This document shows positions 11,147 through 19,187 of a DNA stretch of 64,000 nucleotides, one piece after another. The stretch covers positions 1-64,000 of the forward strand of contig NZ_SMLB01000021.1 in NCBI RefSeq assembly GCF_004349105.1, given 5' to 3'. The stretch's first letter is position 1, and every line of letters starts with the position of its first letter. A model generated the notes under the pieces. It saw nothing but the letters and a program-made list of their open reading frames with translations. It ran no database searches and was not told the DNA's origin. Position numbers and translations under genes: made by a program. The DNA is from Jiangella aurantiaca (lineage in GTDB: Bacteria; Actinomycetota; Actinomycetes; Jiangellales; Jiangellaceae).

Positions 11147-11814
11147 GGCGCCGCCCGCAGTCGGTAGCCGACGCCGGTGACGGTGTCGATCAGCGGCGGG
11201 TCGCCGAGCTTGCGGCGCAGCCGGCTGAGGATCACCCGCACCGACGTCGTGAACGGGTCGGCGTTGACGTCCCACACGTGCTCGAGCAGCTCCTCGGCCG
11301 GTAGCACCTCGCCGGGGTGGTGCATGAAGTAGCGCAGCAGCGAGAACTCGCGGGCGGTGAGCCGCAGGTCGGTGTCGCCACGCCAGGCGCGGTGGGCGGC
11401 GAGGTCGAGGCCGAGGTCGCCGACCCGCAGCGTCGCACCGGTCTCGTCGGCGCGCCGGCCCAGCGCCCGGATCCGCGCCACCAGCTCGGCGAAATGGAAC
11501 GGCTTGACGAGGTAGTCATCGGCGCCGGCGTCCAGGCCCGCCACCCGGTCGGTGACGGCGTCGCGGGCGGTCAGCACCAGCGTGCGGCGCGGCCGCCGCA
11601 GTACGGGGTCGGCGCCGAGCCGGTGCAGCAGGTCCAGCCCGTCGCCGTCGGGCAGGCCGAGGTCGAGGCAGACGACATCGTAGTCGGTGGTGAGCAGCAG
11701 TTCCTCGGTCTCGGCGCGGGTGCCTGCGTGGTCGACCGCGTAGGACTCGTTGCGCAGGCCGAGGGCCAGGACCTCGGCGAGGTCGGCGTCGTCCTCGACC
11801 AGCAGGATGCGCAC
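11143..11814 (-). CDS. OmpR/PhoB-family response regulator
   Basis: A 223-residue regulator. The receiver domain has the acidic pair VEDDADL, the phosphoacceptor Asp in VVCLDLGLPDGDG near residue 50, the Thr of VLTARD and the Lys of DYLVKPFHF. The C-terminal winged-helix domain contains RLTAREFSLLRYFMHH and SVRVILSRLRRKLG. The GTG at 11814 begins the conserved RILLVEDD strand and lies two bases after the beta-lactamase gene stop, so the three genes are likely one operon. Confidence 0.92.
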   Translation of the reverse strand: MRILLVEDDADLAEVLALGLRNESYAVDHAGTRAETEELLLTTDYDVVCLDLGLPDGDGLDLLHRLGADPVLRRPRRTLVLTARDAVTDRVAGLDAGADDYLVKPFHFAELVARIRALGRRADETGATLRVGDLGLDLAAHRAWRGDTDLRLTAREFSLLRYFMHHPGEVLPAEELLEHVWDVNADPFTTSVRVILSRLRRKLGDPPLIDTVTGVGYRLRAAP

Positions 11815-11816
11815 CG

Positions 11817-13478
11817 TCAGTTCCGCCGCGCCGTCGTGGCGCCGTCCGGCCCGGCGACCGTCAGGTCGTCGCCTGTGAACGTCACCGTCACGTCGGGACC
11901 GGTCCCGGCCGGGTCGGCCGGCCGGAAGCCGTCCCCGTCCGGCACGAGCGTCAGCGCCGGCGGCTCGGCGCCGACCTCTACCGCGGCCACGCCGCCCTTG
12001 TCGTCCAGCGCGTACCACGACAGCAGCGGGCCATCGCCGGTCGCGAGCGTGACGTACGTGCGCAGCTCGCCCTCGGCGAGGACGGTGCCGGCCGGCTCGG
12101 CGCCGTCGATCGGCCCGAACTCGTCCTCCAGGGCGGCCAGCTCCTCACGGCCCGTGGCGGTCTCCCCCGCGAGCAGGTCCGCGACCGCCCGCTCGTGCGT
12201 ACGGACCGCGTCAGCGGCGGCCTCGTCGCGGGGCGGGAACAGTGCCTCGACGGCGTCGGCGCCGAGCGCGGCGAGCCGCAGCCCGTCGTCGTGCGTCACC
12301 CGGTACGTCCCTCCCGTGTCCAGCCGGTAGTCGCCGACGATAGCCGCGGCGGCCTCGGGATCGAAGGTGCCGCCCGGCGCGTCCGGCGCCGGGATCGGGT
12401 CGCCCGCCACCAGCGCCGGGCCGATCGCCGCCATCAGCTCCTCCCCCGAGACGTCCCCGCCGTTGGACGCGACCGCGATGACCCGCTCCCCCGACGGGAT
12501 CCACACCACCATCGTGTCGTGGCCGACGTCGCCGCCCCCGCCGGCCGCAGCGAGGAACGGCTCGCCGTACGCGGACGCGTCCCGGGCCACCCAGCCGGGC
12601 GTCTCCGCCGCTCCGTCGCCGAGGTCCACCACCGGGGCGGCGATCGCCGCGGTGGACTCCGCCGACACGACGCCGCCGGTGAACAGCGCGTGCGTCCAGG
12701 CGGCGAGGTCGGGCATGCTCATCGCCAGGCCGCCGTTGCCGTCCAGCGCCCAGTGCGGCCCGGCGAAGTCGCCGGACTCGCCGGTGGAGCCGTCGTCAAG
12801 GTAGCCGATGGCCCGCTCGCCGACGGCGCCCGGCGAGCCGTCCCAGAAGCCGGCCGAGGGCAGGCCGCTCAGGATCCGCGTCGTCGCGTGCTCGCGGTAG
12901 CTAGTCCCGGCGATCTCCTCGACGACCAGCGCGAGCAGTGTGTAGCCGGCGTTGGTGTACAGATAGCCGGTGCCGGGCGCGAACGCCGGCTCCGTCGCGC
13001 CGATCGCCGCGAGCGCGTCGTCCCGGCTCAGCGGCTCGTGGTCGGCGCCGGCCGCGCCGTTCAGCCCGCTCGTGTGCAGCATCAGCTGCAGCAGCGTGGC
13101 GTCGCGGACCGGCCCGCCCAGTTCGGGCAGCAGGTCGCCGACCCGGTCGTCCGGCGCCAGCAGGCCTTGGTCGGCCAGGTCGAAGATGGCCGCGGCGGTG
13201 AACGTCTTCGTGACCGAGCCGATGGCGAAGACGGTGTCCGCGGTGTTCGGCCGGCCACTGGCACGGTCGGCCGCCCCGTAGCCCGCCTCGCAGACCGGCT
13301 CGCCGCCGGCGGCGAGCGCGACCGACCCGCTGAAGCCGGCGTCGGCCCACGCAGCCAGCGCGGCGTCCAGCTCCGGGTCGCAGCGCGGCTTCGGGCCGGC
13401 CGGGGTGTCGGTGTCGGACGTGCAGGCGGCGAGCAGCGCAGCGGCGGCCGCGGCGAGGGCCGGCAGAAGCTTGGTCAT
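11817..13478 (-). CDS. Beta-lactamase-fold serine hydrolase lipoprotein (class C/DD-peptidase-like)
   Basis: A 553-residue exported lipoprotein. The signal peptide ends in a lipobox (ALLAAC, Cys about residue 19). The beta-lactamase domain has the catalytic SVTK (SxxK), the YTN (YxN) motif and GGGGDVGHD near the third motif position. A C-terminal lipocalin-like or DUF3471-like beta domain follows (EAAAAIVGDYRLDTGG onward). Such proteins are usually penicillin-binding-protein-related peptidases or esterases rather than resistance enzymes. The 5' end of this gene is partly duplicated at 15891-15940. Confidence 0.85.
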   Translation of the reverse strand: MTKLLPALAAAAAALLAACTSDTDTPAGPKPRCDPELDAALAAWADAGFSGSVALAAGGEPVCEAGYGAADRASGRPNTADTVFAIGSVTKTFTAAAIFDLADQGLLAPDDRVGDLLPELGGPVRDATLLQLMLHTSGLNGAAGADHEPLSRDDALAAIGATEPAFAPGTGYLYTNAGYTLLALVVEEIAGTSYREHATTRILSGLPSAGFWDGSPGAVGERAIGYLDDGSTGESGDFAGPHWALDGNGGLAMSMPDLAAWTHALFTGGVVSAESTAAIAAPVVDLGDGAAETPGWVARDASAYGEPFLAAAGGGGDVGHDTMVVWIPSGERVIAVASNGGDVSGEELMAAIGPALVAGDPIPAPDAPGGTFDPEAAAAIVGDYRLDTGGTYRVTHDDGLRLAALGADAVEALFPPRDEAAADAVRTHERAVADLLAGETATGREELAALEDEFGPIDGAEPAGTVLAEGELRTYVTLATGDGPLLSWYALDDKGGVAAVEVGAEPPALTLVPDGDGFRPADPAGTGPDVTVTFTGDDLTVAGPDGATTARRN

Positions 13479-13601
13479 GCGGCGACGGTAGGAACCGCGG
13501 CGCGAACACGGTGTGAACGAGCTCCGACGCGTAGGCTGGCTGACCGTGACGCGCATCGGGTGGTCGGGACCGACAGCAGCCACGTCGACCAGTTCGTCCG
13601 C
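13415..13601. repeat. Left copy of a long flanking direct repeat
   Basis: This segment covers the signal-peptide codons of the beta-lactamase gene, the divergent promoter region and the first 57 bases of a Gfo/Idh gene. It recurs at 15891-16029 in the same orientation. Between the shared ends the right copy lacks about 48 bp of the signal-peptide part. From 13501 to 13601 the two are nearly identical; the run of changes is one base substitution in the promoter and one missing G at about 13558. Confidence 0.92.
13545..13601 (+). pseudogene. Truncated 5' fragment of the Gfo/Idh oxidoreductase gene
   Basis: The first 57 bases match the start of the intact oxidoreductase gene at 15973, including the GTG. 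One G is missing from the GGGG run, which shifts the frame after four codons, and identity ends abruptly at 13601. It is a remnant left when the TetR/monooxygenase module separated the beta-lactamase gene from the oxidoreductase gene. Confidence 0.88.
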
Positions 13602-13655
13602 AACAACGCGTGGTGCACACCGGTGCCGCCGGCGCCGTCGGCAGCGCTGTGTCAG

Positions 13656-14243
13656 TCACGGATTCGGCGCTGTCAAGTACCGCTGCACCGTGGGCGCCAG
13701 CCACGCCACGACCTCCCGGCGGCTGAGCGCCACGGCCGGCGGAAACCGGAGGACGTAACGGGTCACTGCCAGCCCGAGCAACTGCATTGCGACAAGCGCG
13801 GCCCGCGCTGGAATCTGCTCGGGGTCGGGACACACATGGCGGGCGACCGGAAGCAACTGGTCTCGGAAGACGCCCTGCATCCGCTCGGCCCCGGCCTGAT
13901 TGGTGACGCCGACCCGGAGTAGTGCGGTGAGTACGTCGTTCTCCTCCCACATCGCGAGGAAGTGCGTCACGAGGGCCTCGCCGACGGCGTGCCGGGGCAG
14001 CGCGGCGAGATCCGGCAGCTTCAGATCGATGGAGACGGCCGCCGCGAACACGCCCTCCTTGTTGCCGAAGTAGCGCATGACCATTGACGGGTCGATGCTC
14101 GCGTCCTTGGCGATCGCGCGGATGGTGGCGCGCTCGTATCCGTCGGTGGCGAAACGCTCGCGGGCCGCGGTGAGGATCGCAGTCCGGGTGGCGTCTGAGC
14201 GGCGGGACTGGGTGAGGGGTGTGGGCGGCTTGCCGTTGGTCAT
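13656..14243 (-). CDS. TetR-family transcriptional repressor
   Basis: A 195-residue TetR regulator. The N-terminal HTH is seen in ATRTAILTAARERFATDGYE and ATIRAIAKDASIDPSMVMRYFGNKEGVF. The C-terminal ligand and dimer domain is unassigned, as usual for the family. I start it at the ATG at 14243. It is divergent from the FAD monooxygenase at 14371, and the 127-bp region between them is packed with CCAACA/TGTTGG palindromes that are its likely operators. Confidence 0.9.
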   Translation of the reverse strand: MTNGKPPTPLTQSRRSDATRTAILTAARERFATDGYERATIRAIAKDASIDPSMVMRYFGNKEGVFAAAVSIDLKLPDLAALPRHAVGEALVTHFLAMWEENDVLTALLRVGVTNQAGAERMQGVFRDQLLPVARHVCPDPEQIPARAALVAMQLLGLAVTRYVLRFPPAVALSRREVVAWLAPTVQRYLTAPNP

Positions 14244-14254
14244 GCCAACGAGGG

Positions 14255-14359
14255 TAGGCCAACATGTGTAGGCCAACAAGTGTTGACGTATTCCGAGGAA
14301 CGGCCTACGTTGGTCAACGAACGTTGGCCACCAGTTGTTGGCCAACAAGTGTTGGCAAC
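14255..14359. promoter_or_regulatory. Cluster of TTGGCCAACA-type operators
   Basis: The tetR-monooxygenase intergenic region carries two copies of GGCCAACAAGTGTTG (14271-14285 and 14340-14354), a perfect 14-bp palindrome TTGTTGGCCAACAA at 14335-14348, and further half sites at 14256-14265 and 14308-14329. The second cluster runs up to the monooxygenase ribosome-binding site. The arrangement fits TetR binding that represses both genes. Confidence 0.72.
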
Positions 14360-14370
14360 AGGAGGCAACC

Positions 14371-15819
14371 ATGAACGGCACCGGCATCACCGTAACCTCC
14401 GTCATCGTCGTCGGCTCCGGCCCCACCGGCCTCCTCCTCGCCGGTGACCTCGCCACCGCCGGCGTCCCCGTCACTCTCCTCGAGAAGCGCCCCCACAAGA
14501 TCAGCAACCTCTCCCGCGCCTTCGGAGTGCACGCCCGCTCCCTGGAGCAGTTCGACGCCCGTGGCCTCGCCGACCCGCTGCTCGCCACCGGCGCCACCAT
14601 CACCGGCCTGCGCCTGTTCAGCCGGCTCTCGCTCGACCTAGGCACGCTGCCGTCCCGCTTCCCGTTCCTGTTGATCACTCCGCAGTACGAGGTGGAGCGG
14701 CTGCTGGAGCGGCGGGCGCGCGAGGCCGGCGTCGAGTTCGCATACGAGAGCGAGGTCGTGGGCCTGCGTCAGGACGACGACGGCGTCGACCTCGACGTGC
14801 GCGGCCCAGACGGTGCGGTCGTCACCCGCCGCGCCGCGTACGTCGTCGGCGCGGACGGCCACCACAGCGCCGTACGTCAGGCGATCGGTCTGCCCTTCCC
14901 CGGCGTCTCCGTCATCAAGTCCCTGTTCCTGGCTGATGTCCGGCTCGCCCAGCGGCCCGAGGGCGTGCTCACCGTCAACGGCGCGGGCGACGCCTTCGCG
15001 ATGATCGCCTCGTTCGGCGACGGCTGGTACCGGGTCATGGGCTGGAACCGCCGGCATGAGGTGTCCGACGGCGCCCCGCTCGACCTCGACGAGATCAAGG
15101 AGGTCACCCGCCGGGCACTGGGCACGGACTACGGCATGCACGACGCCCGCTGGCTCTCCCGCTTCCACAGCGACGAGCGCCAGGCGCCGGAGTACCGGGT
15201 CGGGCGGGTCTTCCTCGCCGGCGACGCCGCACACATCCACTCCCCGGCCGGTGGCCAGGGTATGAACACCGGCCTCCAGGACGCGGCCAACCTCGGCTGG
15301 AAGCTCGCGGCGGCCGTCCAAGGCTGGGCGCCCGAACGTCTCCTCGACACCTACCAGGCCGAACGCCACCCAGTCGGCAAGGCAGTGCTGCGCAGCAGCG
15401 GCGGGCTGGTCCGGCTGGCTCGCGCGCAGAACCCCGTGCTGCGCGCCGTACGCGGCCTCGTCTCGGCCTTCGTCAACGTGGCCCGCCCCGTCCAGCGCAA
15501 GGCCCTGGCCCAGATCTCCGGCCTCGGCTACACGTACCCGGCCCCCCGAGGCGCCCATCGCCTCACCGGTACCCGCATCCCCGACGTCGCCCTCGAGAGC
15601 GGCCGCCTCTACGAGGCCCTGCGCGGCGGCCGCTTCGTGCTGATCACTCCCGAGGAGTACTCGGCGTGCGGCGGCCGCGGGGACCGGCTGGTCGTGGAGC
15701 GCTGGTCGGGAGACCGTCGTACGACGGTGCTAGTGCGGCCCGACGGATACGTGGCCTGGGCGGCCGACTCCGCCGACCCCGCCGCGATCGAGGCCGCGCT
15801 CGCTGCGCACCTGGGGTAG
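14371..15819 (+). CDS. FAD-dependent monooxygenase (PHBH / aromatic hydroxylase family)
   Basis: A 482-residue flavoprotein hydroxylase. The FAD dinucleotide motif is VVGSGPTGLLLAGDLA (residues 12-27), the DG motif is VVGADGHHSAVR, and the GD motif is FLAGDAAHIHSPAGGQGMN. Homologs hydroxylate phenols and polyketides or inactivate antibiotics such as rifampicin and tetracycline. The substrate is unknown. The ATG at 14371 has AGGAGG seven bases upstream; an earlier in-frame ATG would lie inside the operator array. Control by the divergent TetR gene suggests induction by a xenobiotic. Confidence 0.88.
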   Translation: MNGTGITVTSVIVVGSGPTGLLLAGDLATAGVPVTLLEKRPHKISNLSRAFGVHARSLEQFDARGLADPLLATGATITGLRLFSRLSLDLGTLPSRFPFLLITPQYEVERLLERRAREAGVEFAYESEVVGLRQDDDGVDLDVRGPDGAVVTRRAAYVVGADGHHSAVRQAIGLPFPGVSVIKSLFLADVRLAQRPEGVLTVNGAGDAFAMIASFGDGWYRVMGWNRRHEVSDGAPLDLDEIKEVTRRALGTDYGMHDARWLSRFHSDERQAPEYRVGRVFLAGDAAHIHSPAGGQGMNTGLQDAANLGWKLAAAVQGWAPERLLDTYQAERHPVGKAVLRSSGGLVRLARAQNPVLRAVRGLVSAFVNVARPVQRKALAQISGLGYTYPAPRGAHRLTGTRIPDVALESGRLYEALRGGRFVLITPEEYSACGGRGDRLVVERWSGDRRTTVLVRPDGYVAWAADSADPAAIEAALAAHLG

Positions 15820-15890
15820 GGGCACGCACCTGGACGGGCCGAGGAGAGCTGGCCGCCCTCCTCGGCCCCTCCGCGCGCTGAGTGTTCGCC

Positions 15891-16029
15891 CGGACGTGCA
15901 GGCGGCGACGCGAGCAGCGCGGCCGCGCGCGAACGCGGTGTGAACGAGCTCCGACGCGTAGGCTGGCTGACCGTGACGCGCATCGGGGTGGTCGGGACCG
16001 ACAGCAGCCACGTCGACCAGTTCGTCCGC
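15891..16029. repeat. Right copy of the flanking direct repeat
   Basis: It starts CGGACGTGCAGGCGGCGA, which is beta-lactamase signal-peptide coding sequence out of context, then a deletion joint, then the divergent promoter and the first 57 bases of the intact oxidoreductase gene. Together with 13415-13601 it brackets the 2.3-kb TetR/monooxygenase insert. Confidence 0.92.
15958..15963 (+). promoter_or_regulatory. Candidate -10 element of a leaderless oxidoreductase transcript
   Basis: TAGGCT lies nine bases before the GTG at 15973 and no Shine-Dalgarno sequence is present between them. This is the layout of actinobacterial leaderless mRNAs. The same element is preserved in the duplicated fragment at about 13531. 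Confidence 0.4.
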
Positions 16030-16806
16030 CTGCTCAACGTCGAGCACCGGCACGGCGACGCCCGCGTGGTCGCGCTCGCCGGCGGCGACACCGAGCGCAA
16101 CCGCGCGCTCGCCGCGGCCGCCGGTGCCGACGTGCCGCGCCTGGTCGAGGCGCCGGGCGATCTGGTGGGCGTGGTCGACGCAGTGCTCATCTGCACGCGC
16201 GACGGGCGGGCGCACCGGGCCGAGGCGATCCCGCTGATCGAGGCCGGGCTGCCGGTGTTCGTCGACAAGCCGCTGGCGGGGTCCGCGGCCGACGCGGCGG
16301 CCATCGTCGACGCGGCCCGGGCGCACGCCGTGCCGCTCTACGAGGGGTCGGCGCTGCGGTTCGTCCCGGCGATCGCCGAGCTGGCCGGGGACCGGCCGAC
16401 CGCCGTCCACGTCACCGGGCCGGCCGACCCCGCCGGGCCGTACGGCGGCCTGTACTTCTACGGCGTGCACCTGGCCGAGACGGCGCTCCAGCTCATCGGC
16501 GAACTCGGCGACGCCGGGCCAGTGGACCTGCGGACCAGCGGCCTCGTCGTCACCGCGCTCACCACCATCGGGGACGTGCACGTCACGCTGACGTTCGTCG
16601 CGGGCGAGGTGCCGTTCCACGCGACCGTCGTGCGGGCGAGCGGTGTCCGGTCGCGCGAGCTGGCGCTGCCGCCTGACTACACCGCGCCGGTGCTGGAGCG
16701 CTTCCTTGCCGTCGCCGCGAAGGGCGAGCCGCCGGACGAGGCCGAAGCGGCCGCGATGGTGGCACCGGTCGCGCTGATCGATGCGGTGACCGCCCAGTTG
16801 GGCTGA
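15973..16806 (+). CDS. Gfo/Idh/MocA-family oxidoreductase
   Basis: A 277-residue NAD(P)-dependent oxidoreductase. The Rossmann strand and loop are RIGVVGTDSSHVDQF at the N-terminus; AVLICTRDG and the lysine motif VFVDKPLA (variant of EKP) follow. The C-terminal alpha/beta domain is short compared with the usual 330-380 residue total. Family members act on sugars, inositols or their derivatives. I use the GTG at 15973, where the fold starts; an in-frame ATG at 15940 would lie in the promoter. It converges with rarA. Confidence 0.82.
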   Translation: MTRIGVVGTDSSHVDQFVRLLNVEHRHGDARVVALAGGDTERNRALAAAAGADVPRLVEAPGDLVGVVDAVLICTRDGRAHRAEAIPLIEAGLPVFVDKPLAGSAADAAAIVDAARAHAVPLYEGSALRFVPAIAELAGDRPTAVHVTGPADPAGPYGGLYFYGVHLAETALQLIGELGDAGPVDLRTSGLVVTALTTIGDVHVTLTFVAGEVPFHATVVRASGVRSRELALPPDYTAPVLERFLAVAAKGEPPDEAEAAAMVAPVALIDAVTAQLG

Positions 16807-16809
16807 GGG

Positions 16810-18165
16810 CTACTCTCCTCGGACGATGCGGCGCAGCTTGGCGTAGCGGTCGGCGTAGTCGCGCTCCGCGCCGCGGGCGCCGGGCTGGTAGTACTGCTTG
16901 TCCTGGACCGCGTCAGGGGCGTACTGCTGCTCGACGACGCCGCGTGGGTCGTCGTGGGCGTAGGCGTAGGACGTGCCGTGGCCGAGCTTCTTCGACCCGG
17001 CATAGTGGCTGTCGCGCAGGTGCGGCGGGACCGCGCCGGCCAGCCCGGCGCGCACGTCGGCGACCGCGGCGCCGATCGCGGTGACGACGCTGTTCGACTT
17101 CGGTGCCAGCGCGAGCGCGATGACCACCTGGGCCAGCGTGATCTGCGCCTCCGGCCAGCCGATCAGCTGTACCGCCTGGGCTCCGGCGACCGCCGTCTGC
17201 AGCGCGGTCGGGTCGGCCATGCCGATGTCCTCGCTGGCCAGGATCACCAGCCGCCGGGCCAGGAACTTCGGGTCCTCCCCCGCCTCGGCCATGCGGGCGA
17301 GGTAGTGCAGCCCGGCGTCGACGTCGCTGCCCCGGATCGACTTGATCATCGCGCTGGTGACGTCGTAGTGCTGGTCGCCGTCGCGGTCGTATCGGACGGC
17401 GGCGCGGTCGACCGCCTTCTCGGCCACCTCGAGCGTGATGACGCCGTCGGCGGCCGCCGCTCCCCCAGCCGCGGCCTCGAGGTACGTCAGCGCCCGCCGG
17501 GCGTCTCCGCCGGCCAGCCGGAGCAGGTGGTCGTGGGCGTCGTCGTCGATGGTGACGGTGCCGCCCAGGCCACGCTCCTCGGCCAGCGCGCGGCGCATGA
17601 CCTCGCGGATGGCGTCGTCGTCCAGCGGCTCCAGCGTGAGCAGCAGCGACCGCGACAGCAGCGGGCTGATCAGCGCGAAGTACGGGTTCTCGGTGGTCGC
17701 GGCGACCAGCGACACCCACCGGTTCTCGACACCAGGCAGCAGCGCGTCCTGCTGGGTCTTGGAGAACCGGTGCACCTCGTCGACGAACAGGACGGTTCCG
17801 GTGCCGGAGCGCACCAAGTCCTTCCGGGCGGTGTCGATGACGGCGCGGACGTCCTTCACTCCGGCCGTTACCGCCGACAGCTCGACGAACCGCCGCTGGG
17901 TCGCCCGGCTGACGACGTAGGCGAGCGTCGTCTTGCCGGTGCCGGGTGGCCCCCACAGCACCAGCGCCATCGGCTGGTCCTCCTCGACCAGCCGGCGCAA
18001 CGGCGTGCCCGGGCCGAGCAGGTGCTGCTGCCCGACGATCTCGTCGAGCGTGCGCGGGCGCATGCGCACCGCCAGCGGCTTGCCGGCGATATCGTCGTCG
18101 GCGCCGGACAGCGAGCCCGCGGGCACCGACGGCGCGGCGCCGCCGAACAGTCCTTCCTGCTCCAT
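16810..18165 (-). CDS. rarA: Replication-associated recombination protein A (MgsA/RarA AAA+ ATPase)
   Basis: A 451-residue AAA+ ATPase related to clamp loaders that acts at stalled replication forks. Walker A is GPPGTGKTT near residue 72, Walker B is [10 protein letters not shown], and [19 protein letters not shown] contains sensor 1. The C-terminal tetramerisation domain has [19 protein letters not shown] and [20 protein letters not shown]. It is a core gene in the position seen in mycobacteria and streptomycetes. The DHDPS-like gene upstream ends 37 bp away on the same strand, so read-through is possible. Confidence 0.94.
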   Translation of the reverse strand: MEQEGLFGGAAPSVPAGSLSGADDDIAGKPLAVRMRPRTLDEIVGQQHLLGPGTPLRRLVEEDQPMALVLWGPPGTGKTTLAYVVSRATQRRFVELSAVTAGVKDVRAVIDTARKDLVRSGTGTVLFVDEVHRFSKTQQDALLPGVENRWVSLVAATTENPYFALISPLLSRSLLLTLEPLDDDAIREVMRRALAEERGLGGTVTIDDDAHDHLLRLAGGDARRALTYLEAAAGGAAAADGVITLEVAEKAVDRAAVRYDRDGDQHYDVTSAMIKSIRGSDVDAGLHYLARMAEAGEDPKFLARRLVILASEDIGMADPTALQTAVAGAQAVQLIGWPEAQITLAQVVIALALAPKSNSVVTAIGAAVADVRAGLAGAVPPHLRDSHYAGSKKLGHGTSYAYAHDDPRGVVEQQYAPDAVQDKQYYQPGARGAERDYADRYAKLRRIVRGE

Positions 18166-18202
18166 GATCTGCGAGCCTACGCGGTCACACTGACATCGGC
18201 TG

Positions 18203-19153
18203 TCAGCGGCGGACCTGGTCGCGGCACTGCCGGGCGACGCGGACCACCTCGTCGCGCTCGGCGTCGTCGAGGTCGGCCGGCCGGTACGGGTCGACGGCGA
18301 ACTCGGCCGGCACGGTGCCCTCGTCGGCGGCCAGCCACAGCATGCGTTGCACGTAGCCCTCGTACGGCGGCCGGAACGTCACCCGCGCCACCTCGTCGAC
18401 GATCGCCGACACCTCCAGGAACCGCGCCGCGGCGTCGCGCGCCGACGTGTGCACCGCCGCCGCGAACGTCTCGACCGCGGCCACGGTGATCTGCACCGCG
18501 GCCGCCGCCAGCCCGATCAGCGCGCCCTCGGCGCCCCACATGAGCGACGCGCCGAGCATGCGGTCCTCGCCGGTCAGCACCAGCAGCCCGCGCGACCGGG
18601 CGGCCGCGATGCTCTCCTGGCAGGCGATGGCGTCGTGCAGCCGGGCCGGCTTGAACGCGCAGACGTCCGGCAGGTCGAGCACCCGGGCCAGCGTCTCGGG
18701 CGGATACGCCCGGGTGTAGAGGTCGAACGCGACGAGCGGCAGCCCGGACGCCTGCGCGATCGCCTCGTGGTGGGAGACGACGGCGTCCGGCTCCGTCTGC
18801 GTCGGCGGGAACACCAGCAGCGCGTCGGCGCCGGCCGCGCCCGCCGCCGCGGCCCACTCGAGGTCGTCGTCCGGCCCCTCGGCGCTGCCGCCTACGCCGG
18901 CCAGGACCGGGACCCCCAGCGTGGCCGCGCGGCGGACCAGCTCGGCCTTGGTGGCGATGGACAGCCGGTCGCCGCGGCCGGTGTGCGCGGCGACGGCCAG
19001 CCCACCGGCGCCGCCGCGCACCAGCTGCCCGAAGTAGGCCTCGCAGACGTCGGGGTCGGTGCTGCCGTCGGCCCGCATGGGTGTCGCCGCGGCGGCCACC
19101 AGGGACCATCGCAGCCGTCCGGTCAGCTCCGCCGGGCCTCGCGTGTTCGCCAC
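18203..19153 (-). CDS. DHDPS/N-acetylneuraminate lyase-family aldolase, copy 1
   Basis: A 316-residue TIM-barrel class I aldolase. The Schiff-base lysine is seen in [10 protein letters not shown] and the partner tyrosine in [10 protein letters not shown], spaced as in Dap[13 protein letters not shown] fits the usual strand-3/4 region. It is not the housekeeping dapA by context: it closes a three-gene unit of two beta-propeller proteins whose promoter has the block's shared operator. Family members cleave or form 2-keto acids from sialic acid, ketodeoxy sugars or pyruvate plus aldehyde. A role on sugar acids is inferred. GTG start; no strong ribosome-binding site. Confidence 0.85.
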   Translation of the reverse strand: MANTRGPAELTGRLRWSLVAAAATPMRADGSTDPDVCEAYFGQLVRGGAGGLAVAAHTGRGDRLSIATKAELVRRAATLGVPVLAGVGGSAEGPDDDLEWAAAAGAAGADALLVFPPTQTEPDAVVSHHEAIAQASGLPLVAFDLYTRAYPPETLARVLDLPDVCAFKPARLHDAIACQESIAAARSRGLLVLTGEDRMLGASLMWGAEGALIGLAAAAVQITVAAVETFAAAVHTSARDAAARFLEVSAIVDEVARVTFRPPYEGYVQRMLWLAADEGTVPAEFAVDPYRPADLDDAERDEVVRVARQCRDQVRR

Positions 19154-19187
19154 CGATGCAGACTATCCATTGTCGGCGTCCGGATCG

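Noticed and set aside
11817-13478. Beta-lactamase gene as an antibiotic-resistance gene
   Set aside because: The protein is a long lipoprotein with an added C-terminal domain, typical of serine hydrolases or peptidases of unknown substrate; nothing shows lactam hydrolysis.
18203-19153. Housekeeping dapA
   Set aside because: The context is a propeller operon with a shared sugar-type operator and the sequence departs from DapA outside the Tyr/Lys pair; no lysine-pathway gene is near.
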